Assembly (NCBI RefSeq): GCF_000716595.1
Contig: NZ_JNXC01000023.1
Coordinates: 106,905-170,904, forward strand
Direction of reading: 5' to 3'
From: Saccharothrix sp. NRRL B-16314
GTDB lineage: Bacteria > Actinomycetota > Actinomycetes > Mycobacteriales > Pseudonocardiaceae
DNA length: 64,000 bases
A program made the translations under genes and the position numbers. The notes beneath the pieces were generated by a model. It had not been told where the DNA came from. It searched no databases and saw only the letters and a list, made by a program, of their open reading frames with translations. Shown in pieces: positions 8,901-16,037 of the stretch (its first letter is position 1; every line of letters starts with the position of its first letter).

Positions 8901-9251
8901 CGGTCGCCATGCCCCGAGTGCGCCGGTGTGATCGCGGGGCTCGCGCCGGCGGCGAAGGCCGCCGGTTGGGACCTGACCACGTCCGTGCGGGCGTTGAGCT
9001 TGTACTCGCCCCGCGATCCCGGCACGCCCGAAGCCCCCAAAGAGACAGGGGACAAGGTAGGCATCAAAGGGCTGGAGATCCTCCGCAAAGCCGGTGTGGA
9101 CCTCGGTGTGGTCGAGCTGACCGATGCGACCATGAGAGAACTGAACCTGCCACCCGAGCAGAAGCGGCAGGTCGCTGCCAAGATCGCCAAGTTGAACCGG
9201 ATACTCGCAGCACTGCTCAAGGAAGCGGAGGTCAAGGCCGGTGGCCCCTGA
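5916..9251 (+). CDS. Probable eCIS cargo: large protein with C-terminal cytidine-deaminase-like toxin domain
   Basis: Reading from the ATG at 5916 gives 1111 residues (a GTG at 5757 would add 53). Residues about 15-45 hold PPLLALQSLAGNAAVSGLVA, a motif typical of the N-termini of DUF4157-associated cargo proteins. Residues 50-330 are Ala/Lys/Asp-rich and probably extended or coiled. Residues 330-840 are helical with long amphipathic or hydrophobic runs (GITWIISMLNPAAAFIKACK, ALPMVLGFLASLLGLGG), possibly a packing or translocation region. The last 250 residues form a deaminase-like fold: HAE with His954 and Glu956, then SPCPEC with Cys999 and Cys1002, the zinc and catalytic pattern of the cytidine deaminase superfamily. 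No signal peptide. It is transcribed against the structural genes and followed by an overlapping small gene, as in toxin-immunity pairs. The target (free nucleotide, DNA, RNA or protein) cannot be read from sequence. Confidence 0.75.
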   Translation: MALARDDGPAPRVQRPHARTRRPPAPPLLALQSLAGNAAVSGLVAQRAAAPTTITPAQDPKFRALRHDITAKAKTAKAHPPASAEVKKAQDAAVAPPDDKDAQAKAAQVDKMAEAKPAGFDKAAFIAAVNAAIAKQAPKNLDEADKFATSGKADQLKSDVMGQVTAGKEQSAKDVADRTKESPDPSRAVEKPVKPMADAPPPAAIAPPDARKAVPDKAPAEQTDLSADKHETNAKMAEAGVTEEQLAQSNEPDFTGAVAAKKQGEEHSDTAPAAVRASEAQTLASATGDARATGQAAVAGLTGAKGNQAQKSAAAKNATKSKDEQDRIRITGELKAIFDETKTKVEAVLGGLDDEVAKRFESGEAKAKAAFTADHQARMAKYKDERYSGVRGAAAWTYDLFAGLPAEANDLFALSKKVYEAQMQVVIGEVADHIGARLAEAKRLIAEGRERVKAKIADQPPALRKIAGDAAKDFEGQFEDLEKSVDEKQQGLVDDLAQKYVEARNAVDDEIKKLQEENKGLWDKAKEAVGGAIETIGKLKDMLLGVLARAAGAVELIIKDPIGFLGNLVDAVKTGVVNFGSRIAEHLKQGLKAWLLGNLANAGVEIPETFDVKGILRMVMSILGLTWANVRARIVRFIPEPVMARLEQTLDVVKIMVAEGLPGLWKWVVEKLGDLKELVMGQIKEFVVEKIVKAGITWIISMLNPAAAFIKACKAIYDVVMFFVDKAAQIKEFVDSVLDSVESIARGGVGAVAGLIENTLAKALPMVLGFLASLLGLGGISEKIKAILEKVQAPVGRVVDTVVGTVVKAGKKLLGKLKGKTRKEDGADAGTADSDRSAKVRAAVKSDLAGRLRNGMKAAEIPPVIRAIHTARKPEGLKTLEVVPHPHKPGTFDVLVAASAKTPEHEVTIAEPEESFTTADMRLHKSASTAASGTISWAGGSRSLGRQTSIGGEHAEQRLLSPFRLAATFGRLLPDAKAEAEAGRPPRATITVKVTRSPCPECAGVIAGLAPAAKAAGWDLTTSVRALSLYSPRDPGTPEAPKETGDKVGIKGLEILRKAGVDLGVVELTDATMRELNLPPEQKRQVAAKIAKLNRILAALLKEAEVKAGGP

Positions 9252-9630
9252 CGAACAGCAATGGCACGCCGAGGACACACGGGTCCGGGAGGCGCTGCTC
9301 GCCGCCGGTTGGCGGTCGACCACGCACGGCGACGCGTTCGGCATCGCCGATCTGGAACACGACAACGGCTCGATGGCGGTGCACGTCAGCCACGAGATCC
9401 TCAAGTCGGAGCTGCTCGTGACGATGTCGGCCGAGGCAGGCAAGTCGTCCGTGCTGGTGGACATGCACGGCAGGCCGGACGCGCTGCTCGCGACGCTCAC
9501 CGCGTGGCAACCGCGGCTTGACGAGGGCAACTTCCGTGACTTCGTCGAGGACGTCGTGGCCGAGTACCCCGACACTTACGAGTTGACCGAGCACACCAGG
9601 AAACGCATCCGATCGAAGGACACGAGGTAA
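9241..9630 (+). CDS. Probable immunity protein for the deaminase toxin
   Basis: A 129-residue acidic protein starting at GTG 9241, which overlaps the last 11 bases of the toxin gene; GGAGGT at 9227 gives proper spacing. The overlap implies coupled synthesis. The sequence (REALLAAGWRSTTHGDAFGI, then two short beta-hairpin-like stretches and a C-terminal helix with DFVEDVVAEYPDTYELTEHT) looks like a small alpha/beta immunity protein, but I recognise no named family. Position directly after a C-terminal toxin domain is the main evidence. An alternative role is a cargo-loading chaperone. The gene ends 34 bases before the converging DUF4157 gene. Confidence 0.6.
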   Translation: MAPDEQQWHAEDTRVREALLAAGWRSTTHGDAFGIADLEHDNGSMAVHVSHEILKSELLVTMSAEAGKSSVLVDMHGRPDALLATLTAWQPRLDEGNFRDFVEDVVAEYPDTYELTEHTRKRIRSKDTR

Positions 9631-9663
9631 CACCGCCTCGTCGGAGCGCGTCCCCCGTCGGGG

Positions 9664-10383
9664 CTACTCGACCTCTTCGTCCTCTTCCCGCTGCACGGAG
9701 GCCGGCTCGACGTAGGTCTGCGCCATCTTCTCCTCCTCGCCCTCTTCGGCGGGCGGGGCTTCTTCGCGCTGGATCACGGAGTCGGTGACGCGCTGCACGG
9801 CGGGAGCGGGGGCGGGAGCCGTGGACATGACGTGGTCGGCGTTGGCGCTCGCCTCCCGTTCGAAGCGGTCCGACGGGTCGCTCACCTTGACGCCGCCGCC
9901 GGTGTCCGTGCCGTCCACGGGGCCGCTGCGCTGCTGCACGACGTGCGTCAGCTCGTGCGCCAGCACGTGCTTGCCCGCATCGGACGCCGGGTCGTACTTG
10001 TCGCGCTGGAACACGATGTTCGAGCCGACGGTGTACGCCTGCGCGTTGAGCGACTTCGCCGACTCGTGCGCCGCGCCGTCGGTGTGCACGCGCACGTCGC
10101 CGAAGTCCTGGCCGAAGCGGCCCTCCATGTCCTCGCGCACACCGGCGTCCAACGGCGAACCGCCGGAGTTCACCACGTCGTGCACGGACGACTCCTCGAC
10201 CAGCGTGCTCGCGCCCGCGTTGCCGACCGCCCGTTGCAGGTCGAGCATCCCGGCGGCGCCCAGCACGTCCGGTCGCCCGGCGGCTGCCGCGCGTCCCAGC
10301 AGGTCGTGATCCTCGCGCTCGACGCGGTCGCCTCTCGGCCGGAACGCGCCCTCACCGTCGTGCTCGTGCTCGTGCCCACGCAT
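9664..10383 (-). CDS. DUF4157 domain protein of the eCIS
   Basis: A 239-residue protein. A His/Glu-rich start (MRGHEHEHDGEG) is followed by MLDLQRAVGNAGASTLVEES, then the DUF4157 domain at about residues 75-160 with FGDVRVHTDGAAHESAKSLN, GSNIVFQRDKYDP and HVLAHELTHVVQQR. The HELTH (His143, Glu144, His147) fits an HExxH metallopeptidase signature. DUF4157 is a hallmark of proteins associated with extracellular contractile injection systems and is often fused to cargo; here it is free-standing. The C-terminus is Glu-rich with VQR and IQR tripeptides. AGGAGG 6 bases before the ATG at 10383 fixes the start; the longer open frame is not needed. The final function is not proven; it may process or load cargo (inference). 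Confidence 0.88.
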   Translation of the reverse strand: MRGHEHEHDGEGAFRPRGDRVEREDHDLLGRAAAAGRPDVLGAAGMLDLQRAVGNAGASTLVEESSVHDVVNSGGSPLDAGVREDMEGRFGQDFGDVRVHTDGAAHESAKSLNAQAYTVGSNIVFQRDKYDPASDAGKHVLAHELTHVVQQRSGPVDGTDTGGGVKVSDPSDRFEREASANADHVMSTAPAPAPAVQRVTDSVIQREEAPPAEEGEEEKMAQTYVEPASVQREEDEEVE

Positions 10384-10482
10384 GGCCGCCTCCTGGTACC
10401 TCGGAGTCCGCTTCCATCCTGAACCCGGCCCCACCGGCCGTGCCATGACCGCGAGGGCGGTGGTCGCTGCCCGAAAGGGCAC

Positions 10483-12477
10483 TCACCGGGCCGCGCCGTC
10501 CGCCGCGAGGCCGAGGTAGCGCCCGAACTCCCGCTCCCCCACCAACCGCCCCAGCTTCCGGTACTCCCGCGCCACCGCGCCCACCACTTCGGCCATCCCC
10601 ACCGGCCCGCCGGACTCGGCCGCCAGGTAGGCGGCGGTCACGGCGGCCGACCTGATGTGCCCACCGGCCAGTTCGAACGCGCCGGCCAGGAAGTCCAGGT
10701 CCACCTCGGTGCGCGGCGCGGTCTCGCCGAGGCACCGGTCCCACAGCAGGCGGCGCAGCGGCTCGTCCGGCAGCGGGAAGTCGACCACCACGTCCAGCCT
10801 GCGGGTGAACGCGTCGTCCAGGTTCGCCCGCAGGTTCGTGGCCAGCACGGCGATCCCGTCGAAGGTCTCCATGCGCTGCAACAGGTACGCGCTCTCGATG
10901 TTTGCGTACCGGTCGTGCGCGTCCCGCACCTCGGACCGCTTGCCGAAGATCGCGTCGGCCTCGTCGAACAGCAGCACCCCGTTCACGCCCGACGCCTCGG
11001 TGAAGATGCGCTCCAGGTTCTTCTCGGTCTCGCCGACGTACTTGTCCACCACGGTCGCCAGGTTCACCGTGTACAGGTCGAGTCCCAGCGACGAGGCGAT
11101 GACCTCGGCGGACATCGTCTTGCCCGTGCCGGAATCGCCTGCGAACAACCCGGTGACACCGCGTCCGCGCCCACCGCCCGGACGCATCCGCCACTCGTCG
11201 ATCACCTGGTCGCGGTGCCGGGCGCGGGCCGCCAACTCGTGCAGCAGGCCCACCACGCCGGTCGGCAGCACCAGGTCGTCCCAGCCGACGGCGGGCTCGA
11301 TGCGCCGGGCCAGGCGTTGCAGGCCGGCCGCGTTCTGGCTGCGCGCCCCCGCGCGCAGGTGTTCCGTGGTGACGACGCCGCCGTCGACCAGCGCGGACAC
11401 CGACGCGGCGCGGGCGGCGCGGGTGATCTGGCCGGGGCCGAGCACGAAGTGCGCGGTGGCGGCGGCCGGGTCGACGCCGGGCGCGAGCCTGCCGTCCAGC
11501 TTCGAGCGCCACAGGTCGGCGCGGTCGGCGACGGGCAGCGGTGACGCGTCGTGCAGCAGCGGCGGGTCCGGGCTCCACCTCGGGTCCCACACGTTCGGGC
11601 CGAACACCACCAGCGGGATCGCGGGATGGGTCAACGCGGCCAGCGGAGGTTCCTCCTCGACCGGCCCGAGCACCACCCCCGCGCCACGCAGCACCGCCTC
11701 CCGCAGCACGGCCACCGCCGACACGTCCGGTTGGGCGCGCAGGCGGGCCGCGTCGACCTCCAGCACGGCGAACCCGGCGTGCCGCAACGCGGCGGCAGCG
11801 ACCTCACGGGCACCCCCACCGGGACGTTCGCGCAGGTAGGCGAGCCGAACGTGGGCCCGGAGCGCGCGCACGAGGTTCCCGACATCGGCCGCCGTGACCT
11901 CGTCCACGACCACGGCGACACCGGCGAGCGCCGCGTCCGACAGGTCGTCGCCGAGCAGGTGGTTGACGACCCGGTCCGGCACCCGCAGCGACCGGGACAG
12001 GAACGGTCGCTCGCCGTCGTCCACCACGAGCAGGCCGGCCGAGCGCAGCGGTGACGACGGGTCGAGCCGCGCACGTCCCGCCGCGGACGCCTCGGGCAGC
12101 CCGCACAGCCGCAACGCCAGGCCGGCGGTCGCACGGCGGCGTGTCACGTCGTCGTTCAGGTAGCCGTAGAACTGCTCGAACCGGCTGTCCACGTCCGGCG
12201 CGAGCGCCACCAGCAGCAGTTCGACGTCCAGCCCGGACAGCCGGGCCGTCTCGGCGAGCCGACCGAGCCGACCGGACGCCGCCGACGCCTGGAACGGCAC
12301 GTACGGCTCGCGCCGGGACTCCAGCAGGGCGTCGATCGCCTCGTCGGACAGGTAGAGGCCGCGGAACGGGTCGTCCGGGTTGTGGTCCGAGCCGCGCCGC
12401 ACGGCCACCGCCGCCCTGATCCGCCGCTCCAGCGCGGCGAGCCGGGCGAACAGGTGGGGCAGGCTGCCGGTGTTCAC
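10483..12477 (-). CDS. eCIS AAA+ ATPase (Afp15/Pvc15-like)
   Basis: A 664-residue protein. The N-terminal 400 residues are a Leu/Arg-rich helical and Rossmann-like region without Walker motifs. The C-terminal AAA+ module has Walker A GDSGTGKT (Lys453), Walker B VLLFDEADAIFGKR, the sensor segment IAVLATNLRANLDDAFTRRL and an arginine finger region. Such ATPases are near-universal in contractile injection clusters and are thought to aid assembly or loading rather than firing. It starts with GTG overlapping the DUF4255 stop (GTGA), so the two genes are coupled. The DUF4157 gene begins about 100 bases downstream. Confidence 0.93.
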   Translation of the reverse strand: MNTGSLPHLFARLAALERRIRAAVAVRRGSDHNPDDPFRGLYLSDEAIDALLESRREPYVPFQASAASGRLGRLAETARLSGLDVELLLVALAPDVDSRFEQFYGYLNDDVTRRRATAGLALRLCGLPEASAAGRARLDPSSPLRSAGLLVVDDGERPFLSRSLRVPDRVVNHLLGDDLSDAALAGVAVVVDEVTAADVGNLVRALRAHVRLAYLRERPGGGAREVAAAALRHAGFAVLEVDAARLRAQPDVSAVAVLREAVLRGAGVVLGPVEEEPPLAALTHPAIPLVVFGPNVWDPRWSPDPPLLHDASPLPVADRADLWRSKLDGRLAPGVDPAAATAHFVLGPGQITRAARAASVSALVDGGVVTTEHLRAGARSQNAAGLQRLARRIEPAVGWDDLVLPTGVVGLLHELAARARHRDQVIDEWRMRPGGGRGRGVTGLFAGDSGTGKTMSAEVIASSLGLDLYTVNLATVVDKYVGETEKNLERIFTEASGVNGVLLFDEADAIFGKRSEVRDAHDRYANIESAYLLQRMETFDGIAVLATNLRANLDDAFTRRLDVVVDFPLPDEPLRRLLWDRCLGETAPRTEVDLDFLAGAFELAGGHIRSAAVTAAYLAAESGGPVGMAEVVGAVAREYRKLGRLVGEREFGRYLGLAADGAAR

Positions 12478-13082
12478 GGTCGCCTGCGGCTCATGGCCAC
12501 GCGGTGGGAGACCGAGTCGTCGCCCATGGCCAGCCGCATGCCCTCGTCCACCGGCGGACCGGCCGCGAACACCCGGCCGGAGTCGATCGGCGCGGACACC
12601 ACCACGTCCAGCGACGGTTTCAGCTCACCGCCCAGCGCGGTCCAGACGTCCGCGAACGCCCGGTCCTCCGGCGGTGGCAGGGCGACCGTCATCGGCACCG
12701 GCAGGCCCAGCTCGACCAGCGACCCGGTCAGCAGCCCGGCCGGCACGGCCTCGTGCCGCAGGAAGCCGAGCAGCAGCTCCGACAGCAGCCGGTGCTCGTC
12801 CTCCGACCGCTGGGTCCAGGCCGTGACCAGGTAGGACAGCTTGATGTGCCGGGGCGGGAGGCGGCGGGCGGTGACCTGGCCGTTGTCGTACTCGTTCAGC
12901 AGGCCGCGCTGCCGGCGGCGGAGGTCTTCGCGGATGTCGTAGAGGTAGACGTTGACGGTGGGCGCGTTGCGCCGGGCCGCCCAGTCCTTGGTGGGCGCCT
13001 CGAACGCGACCTCGACGTCCGTGCGGCGCAACGCGTCGTCCCGGACCAACCGCCTCAACGCCTCGTCAACCTCGTGGATCAC
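12474..13082 (-). CDS. eCIS cap / tail terminator protein (DUF4255, Afp16-like)
   Basis: A 202-residue protein of the DUF4255 (Pvc16 N-terminal) family, which terminates tube and sheath at the distal end. Recognisable features are MIHEVDEALRRLVRDDALRR, then PTVNVYLYDIREDLRRRQ, IKLSYLVTAWTQRSEDEHRL and LLGFLRHEAVPAGLL. I choose the GTG at 13082 because it matches the conserved family N-terminus and has GGGTGG just upstream; the open frame continues to 13175 through a repeat element that is not part of the protein. It is the first structural gene of this strand, with the AAA+ gene coupled behind it. Confidence 0.9.
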   Translation of the reverse strand: MIHEVDEALRRLVRDDALRRTDVEVAFEAPTKDWAARRNAPTVNVYLYDIREDLRRRQRGLLNEYDNGQVTARRLPPRHIKLSYLVTAWTQRSEDEHRLLSELLLGFLRHEAVPAGLLTGSLVELGLPVPMTVALPPPEDRAFADVWTALGGELKPSLDVVVSAPIDSGRVFAAGPPVDEGMRLAMGDDSVSHRVAMSRRRP

Positions 13083-13125
13083 CCACCCACGATGACCCCG
13101 CCCCACGCCCGCGACCAGCGGCTCT

Positions 13126-13166
13126 TCGGCGAACCTTGGGGCAGCACCGGTTGCCCCTGTGGGCAG
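13126..13166. repeat. 41-bp direct repeat, copy A
   Basis: Forty-one bases beginning TCGGCGAACCTTGGGGCAGC and ending GTGGGCAG recur at 13748-13788 in the same orientation with two mismatches. Copy A sits 44 bases upstream of the cap gene start. The pair brackets a lower-GC gene (13247-13615). Confidence 0.85.
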
Positions 13167-13246
13167 GCCCGCCACCTCGCACTTGTCACCTGGCCGAAAC
13201 CGCGGTTCGCGCTGCCGCGCGGGGCGATCGAGTCGACGTTTTCCGA

Positions 13247-13615
13247 CTAGGCCGGATTAGGCGGGTACGACTGCGCACGCATCGCTTGAGAAGCCTGCGC
13301 GAAGTCGTAGCCACAACCTCGACACACCGTCATTCCACGCTTGACTGAACGTCCACAAGCCGGACAGTCACGAGTCTTGCGCCTCGTGATGAGCCACAGG
13401 ACTCCGAGTATGACGTCTGCCGCCACCCAGAGGAAAATGATCACAAGGACACTGAGGCCGGTACCGACATCACTGGCCGCCTGACATGTTCCCTGGTCAA
13501 GGCTGTCGCATTGCGCATCTGGGCGCCCGGACACGCCGCCGATGATCCAGACCAGGAACAACGCGTTGATCGCCAGGATGATCCACGTGAAGACACGGAA
13601 GCGAGGAAATCGCAT
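13247..13615 (-). CDS. Small membrane protein with C-terminal zinc ribbon
   Basis: A 122-residue protein. Two hydrophobic segments (WIILAINALFLVWIIGGVSG near the N-terminus and LSVLVIIFLWVAADVILGVL in the middle) flank a short loop containing CDSLDQGTC. The C-terminus holds CPACGRSVKRGMTVCRGCGY, two CxxC knuckles forming a zinc ribbon in the cytosol. The start is well supported: AAAGGAG six bases before ATG 13615. Local GC is about 55-67% per 60-base line against over 70% in neighbours, and 41-bp direct repeats lie on both sides, so it looks acquired. I recognise no specific function; membrane zinc ribbons of this kind are common hypothetical proteins. Confidence 0.75.
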   Translation of the reverse strand: MRFPRFRVFTWIILAINALFLVWIIGGVSGRPDAQCDSLDQGTCQAASDVGTGLSVLVIIFLWVAADVILGVLWLITRRKTRDCPACGRSVKRGMTVCRGCGYDFAQASQAMRAQSYPPNPA

Positions 13616-13747
13616 GACAGCTCCTTTCGGAGCAGTAGCGCACTTGCAGATTCGTCTGAACGGAGTATGAACCCCCCATTCAGGCGAGTAAAGGGCGTCG
13701 CACAAGTTTTCCGCATCACCGCCCGCGTGACGATCTCGGACAATTCG

Positions 13748-13788
13748 TCGGCGAACCTTTGGGCAGCACCGGTTGCCACTGTGGGCAG
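13748..13788. repeat. 41-bp direct repeat, copy B
   Basis: Second copy of the repeat at 13126-13166, differing at two of 41 positions. It lies between the end of the candidate effector gene (13807) and the start of the zinc-ribbon gene (13615). Confidence 0.85.
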
Positions 13789-13806
13789 CGGTGACCACGC
13801 GGTCCG

Positions 13807-14607
13807 TCACTGCTCGGCGCGGTGCCCCTCGCCGGTGGCGTCGTTCCAGTCGACGGTCAGGATTTCGCTGGTGGCGACGACCTGACCGCCTTTGCTCATG
13901 TCCACCGCGGTCAGGCGGAAGTCGAATTGCCCCTGGGAGGTGGGCAGGACCTTCGGCGAGTCGCTCCCCACGTACTCCTCGCCGATCAGCCGGTCCGAGG
14001 CGTACCCCTGGCCGTGCTCCACGTACTTGTCGAGGTCGTCCCGTTCCTGGAACGGGTTGGCGTACGGGCCGCTCCGGTGGCCGTACCGCGTCCCGGGCAC
14101 GGCGGGCTCGGTGTCGGTGGCGGGGGTGTCGGGGAAGCGGTCCTCGTGCCACTCGCCCGCTGCGGCGGTACCGAAGTGCGGCGGCGGGCCGCCGGCGGTT
14201 TCCTCGTACTTCTTGTCCCACCGGATGTCCTGCCGCACCTCCAGGGGGTGAGGTGAGGTGCCTGCGGGCGCGGGGTCGAACTTCGCCGTGAAGTCGAACT
14301 CGGCGTTCTTGTGGTTGCCCACCTTCTCGCCGGGGAGCACTCCGGACTGCACGTAGGACGGCTCTTCGACGACGCCGACCGTGCGCTGGACGGTCGGCCC
14401 GGCTCCCCTGACCAGCGCGGTGGCGGCGCCGTTGCCCGCCGTGCGCTGCAACGCCAGGGCGAGGGAGCGGACGACACCGGGCGGTGCGGGGTGCGGCTGC
14501 CGCGAGACGGGCGCCGTCGCCGGGTCGATGTCGGGTTCGACTCGTCCGCGACCGGTCCGGCGGGTCTTCGCGGTCGAGGTGGCGTCCGGTTCCCGGGCGA
14601 GCGACAC
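13807..14607 (-). CDS. Candidate eCIS cargo/effector with LQxxAGNxA motif
   Basis: A 266-residue protein starting at GTG 14607 (GGAGGA just upstream; the reading to 14727 runs through a non-family leader). Residues about 35-75 hold VVRSLALALQRTAGNGAATA and TVQRTVGVVEE, the same N-terminal signature as the deaminase cargo and the DUF4157 protein. The remaining 190 residues are polar, Gly/Pro/Asp-rich with several Trp and Tyr (RQDIRWDKKYEE, GEWHEDRFPDTPATDTEP, GQGYASDRLIGEEYVGS, GQFDFRLTAVDMSKGG). I recognise no catalytic motif. Position beside the cap gene and the shared motif suggest cargo or an accessory component. No signal peptide and no adjacent immunity candidate other than the zinc-ribbon membrane protein. 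Confidence 0.6.
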   Translation of the reverse strand: MSLAREPDATSTAKTRRTGRGRVEPDIDPATAPVSRQPHPAPPGVVRSLALALQRTAGNGAATALVRGAGPTVQRTVGVVEEPSYVQSGVLPGEKVGNHKNAEFDFTAKFDPAPAGTSPHPLEVRQDIRWDKKYEETAGGPPPHFGTAAAGEWHEDRFPDTPATDTEPAVPGTRYGHRSGPYANPFQERDDLDKYVEHGQGYASDRLIGEEYVGSDSPKVLPTSQGQFDFRLTAVDMSKGGQVVATSEILTVDWNDATGEGHRAEQ

Positions 14608-14691
14608 GGTGTCCTCCGGTTCTCGGGTGTGACGAGTTCCCGGCCACCCGCACCAGGGCGACCCGGGCGCTCCCACGATAGGACGACGAAA

Positions 14692-14715
14692 CCCCGGCCG
14701 GAAGAACGGCCGGGG
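14692..14715 (-). terminator. Intrinsic terminator of the Liv-type operon
   Basis: CCCCGGCCG, a 6-base loop and CGGCCGGGG form a 9-bp GC stem 17 bases after the stop of the binding-protein gene. In the minus direction it is followed by TTTCGTCG, a weak U-rich tail. It separates this operon from the eCIS locus. Confidence 0.7.
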
Positions 14716-14731
14716 CGCCGACGTCACGTGA

Positions 14732-16024
14732 TCAGGTGTAACACGGCTTCTCGAACTTGAAGTCCTTCGCCGTCGGACCGGTGAAGAAGTCCTCCACCAG
14801 GCCCAGCCCGGTCTGCCCCGCCTCGTCCGGCTTGTAGATCAGCGTCTGCCGGAACGTGCTGTCGTTCGGGTTGCCGGCGAAGTTGCCCGCGCCCTCGGGC
14901 AGCATGCCCTCGTAGTCCACCGACTTCAGCTGCCGCACCGCGTTCAGCACGCCGGCCCGGGTCAGGTCCTTGTTCTCGGCCGCCTTCTCCAGCGCCGCCT
15001 TCAACGGGTACGCCCACACCCAACCGGACGTGTAGCCGTCGTTCGGGGTGACCGACGGCAGCGCCTCGCGCAGCGCCTTGTGCCCCGGCGAGTCCGTCGT
15101 CCACGTCTTCCACGGCGCAGACTGCATGTACAGCGCCTTGATCGCGGGCGCCGCCGGGCTCTGCATCAGGCCCTGGTTCCACGTCGGCGACGTGCCGATG
15201 AACTTGCCCTTGAACCCGCGCGCCGCGGTCTGGCCGATGATCACCGCCGCGTCCGTCGGCCCGGTCGTCAGGATCACCACGTCCGGCTTGTTGGCCAGCA
15301 CCGCGTCGATCGCGCCGCCCTGGTTGTCCTGCCCGGTCTGGGTGACGGCGTTCGTGTACGGCACCCCGCGCTTCTCCGCCGCGATCTTCGCGCCCGCCGC
15401 GGCGTCGTCGCCGTAGTCGCCGGGCAGGTGCACGGCCATCACGCTCTTCGCGCCGAGCTTGTCCACCGCGTAGTCCACCGAGTTCATCGACTCGACGCAG
15501 TAGTTCGCGCCGGACTCCAGGATGACCTCCTCCACGCCCCACAGCGACGTCCACGACGCGGGCACGCTGACCATCTGCGTGTTCTCCAGGTCGGGCAGGA
15601 TCGCGGCGGTCGTGGGCGAGCCGAGGGTCTGGGTCAGGGCCAGCACCTTGCCCTTGATCTCCTGGTACACCTGGTTGTGGATCTGCGGGTTGTACTTGTT
15701 GTCCTTCACGTACGACGTGGCGTCCACGTCGTAGCCGCCGATGCCGCCCTGGTCGTTGACGCGCTTCCAGAACGCCTTCTGCGCGTCGGTGATCGGCACC
15801 GCCAACGCCTTGAACGGCCCTTCGGTCAGGTCCGAGATCGAGCCGAGGTAGATGCAGCCCCGGTCACTGTGGCCGGTGTCCGGGCACGGTTCACTGGTCA
15901 CGCCGAAATCGACCTTGATACCGCCCTTGCCCTCCTGCGGGGCCGCGCCGTCGCCGCCGCGACACGCGACGGAGGCCAGTGCCACCACGGAGAGCACCGC
16001 GAGCACCACTCTGTGACTTGCCAT
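14732..16024 (-). CDS. ABC transporter substrate-binding lipoprotein (Peripla_BP_6 type)
   Basis: A 430-residue periplasmic-binding-protein type I lipoprotein. The signal VVLAVLSVVALASVAC places Cys17 or so as the lipidated residue; the lipobox (S-V-A-C) is slightly atypical. The mature part has the two-lobed BP6 pattern: ISDLTEGPFKALAVPITDAQ, YQEIKGKVLALTQTLGSPTT, SVMAVHLPGDYGDDAAAGAK and DVVILTTGPTDAAVIIGQ. Paralogues bind branched-chain amino acids, amides or aromatic and fatty acids. The last gene of the LivFGHM-type operon, 13 bases after the permease. ATG 16024 is preferred (AAAGG about 9 bases upstream) over GTG 16033. The coupled acyl-CoA ligase argues for an organic acid rather than an amino acid as substrate (inference). 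Confidence 0.9.
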   Translation of the reverse strand: MASHRVVLAVLSVVALASVACRGGDGAAPQEGKGGIKVDFGVTSEPCPDTGHSDRGCIYLGSISDLTEGPFKALAVPITDAQKAFWKRVNDQGGIGGYDVDATSYVKDNKYNPQIHNQVYQEIKGKVLALTQTLGSPTTAAILPDLENTQMVSVPASWTSLWGVEEVILESGANYCVESMNSVDYAVDKLGAKSVMAVHLPGDYGDDAAAGAKIAAEKRGVPYTNAVTQTGQDNQGGAIDAVLANKPDVVILTTGPTDAAVIIGQTAARGFKGKFIGTSPTWNQGLMQSPAAPAIKALYMQSAPWKTWTTDSPGHKALREALPSVTPNDGYTSGWVWAYPLKAALEKAAENKDLTRAGVLNAVRQLKSVDYEGMLPEGAGNFAGNPNDSTFRQTLIYKPDEAGQTGLGLVEDFFTGPTAKDFKFEKPCYT

Positions 16025-16037
16025 CCCATCCACCCTT

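Noticed and set aside
5703..9575. An open frame on the minus strand runs from the sheath gene through to 9575, suggesting a 1803-residue protein.
   Set aside because: Only the last 512 codons match a sheath; the rest is the antisense of the deaminase protein gene, with no family content and a proper ribosome site at 5702.
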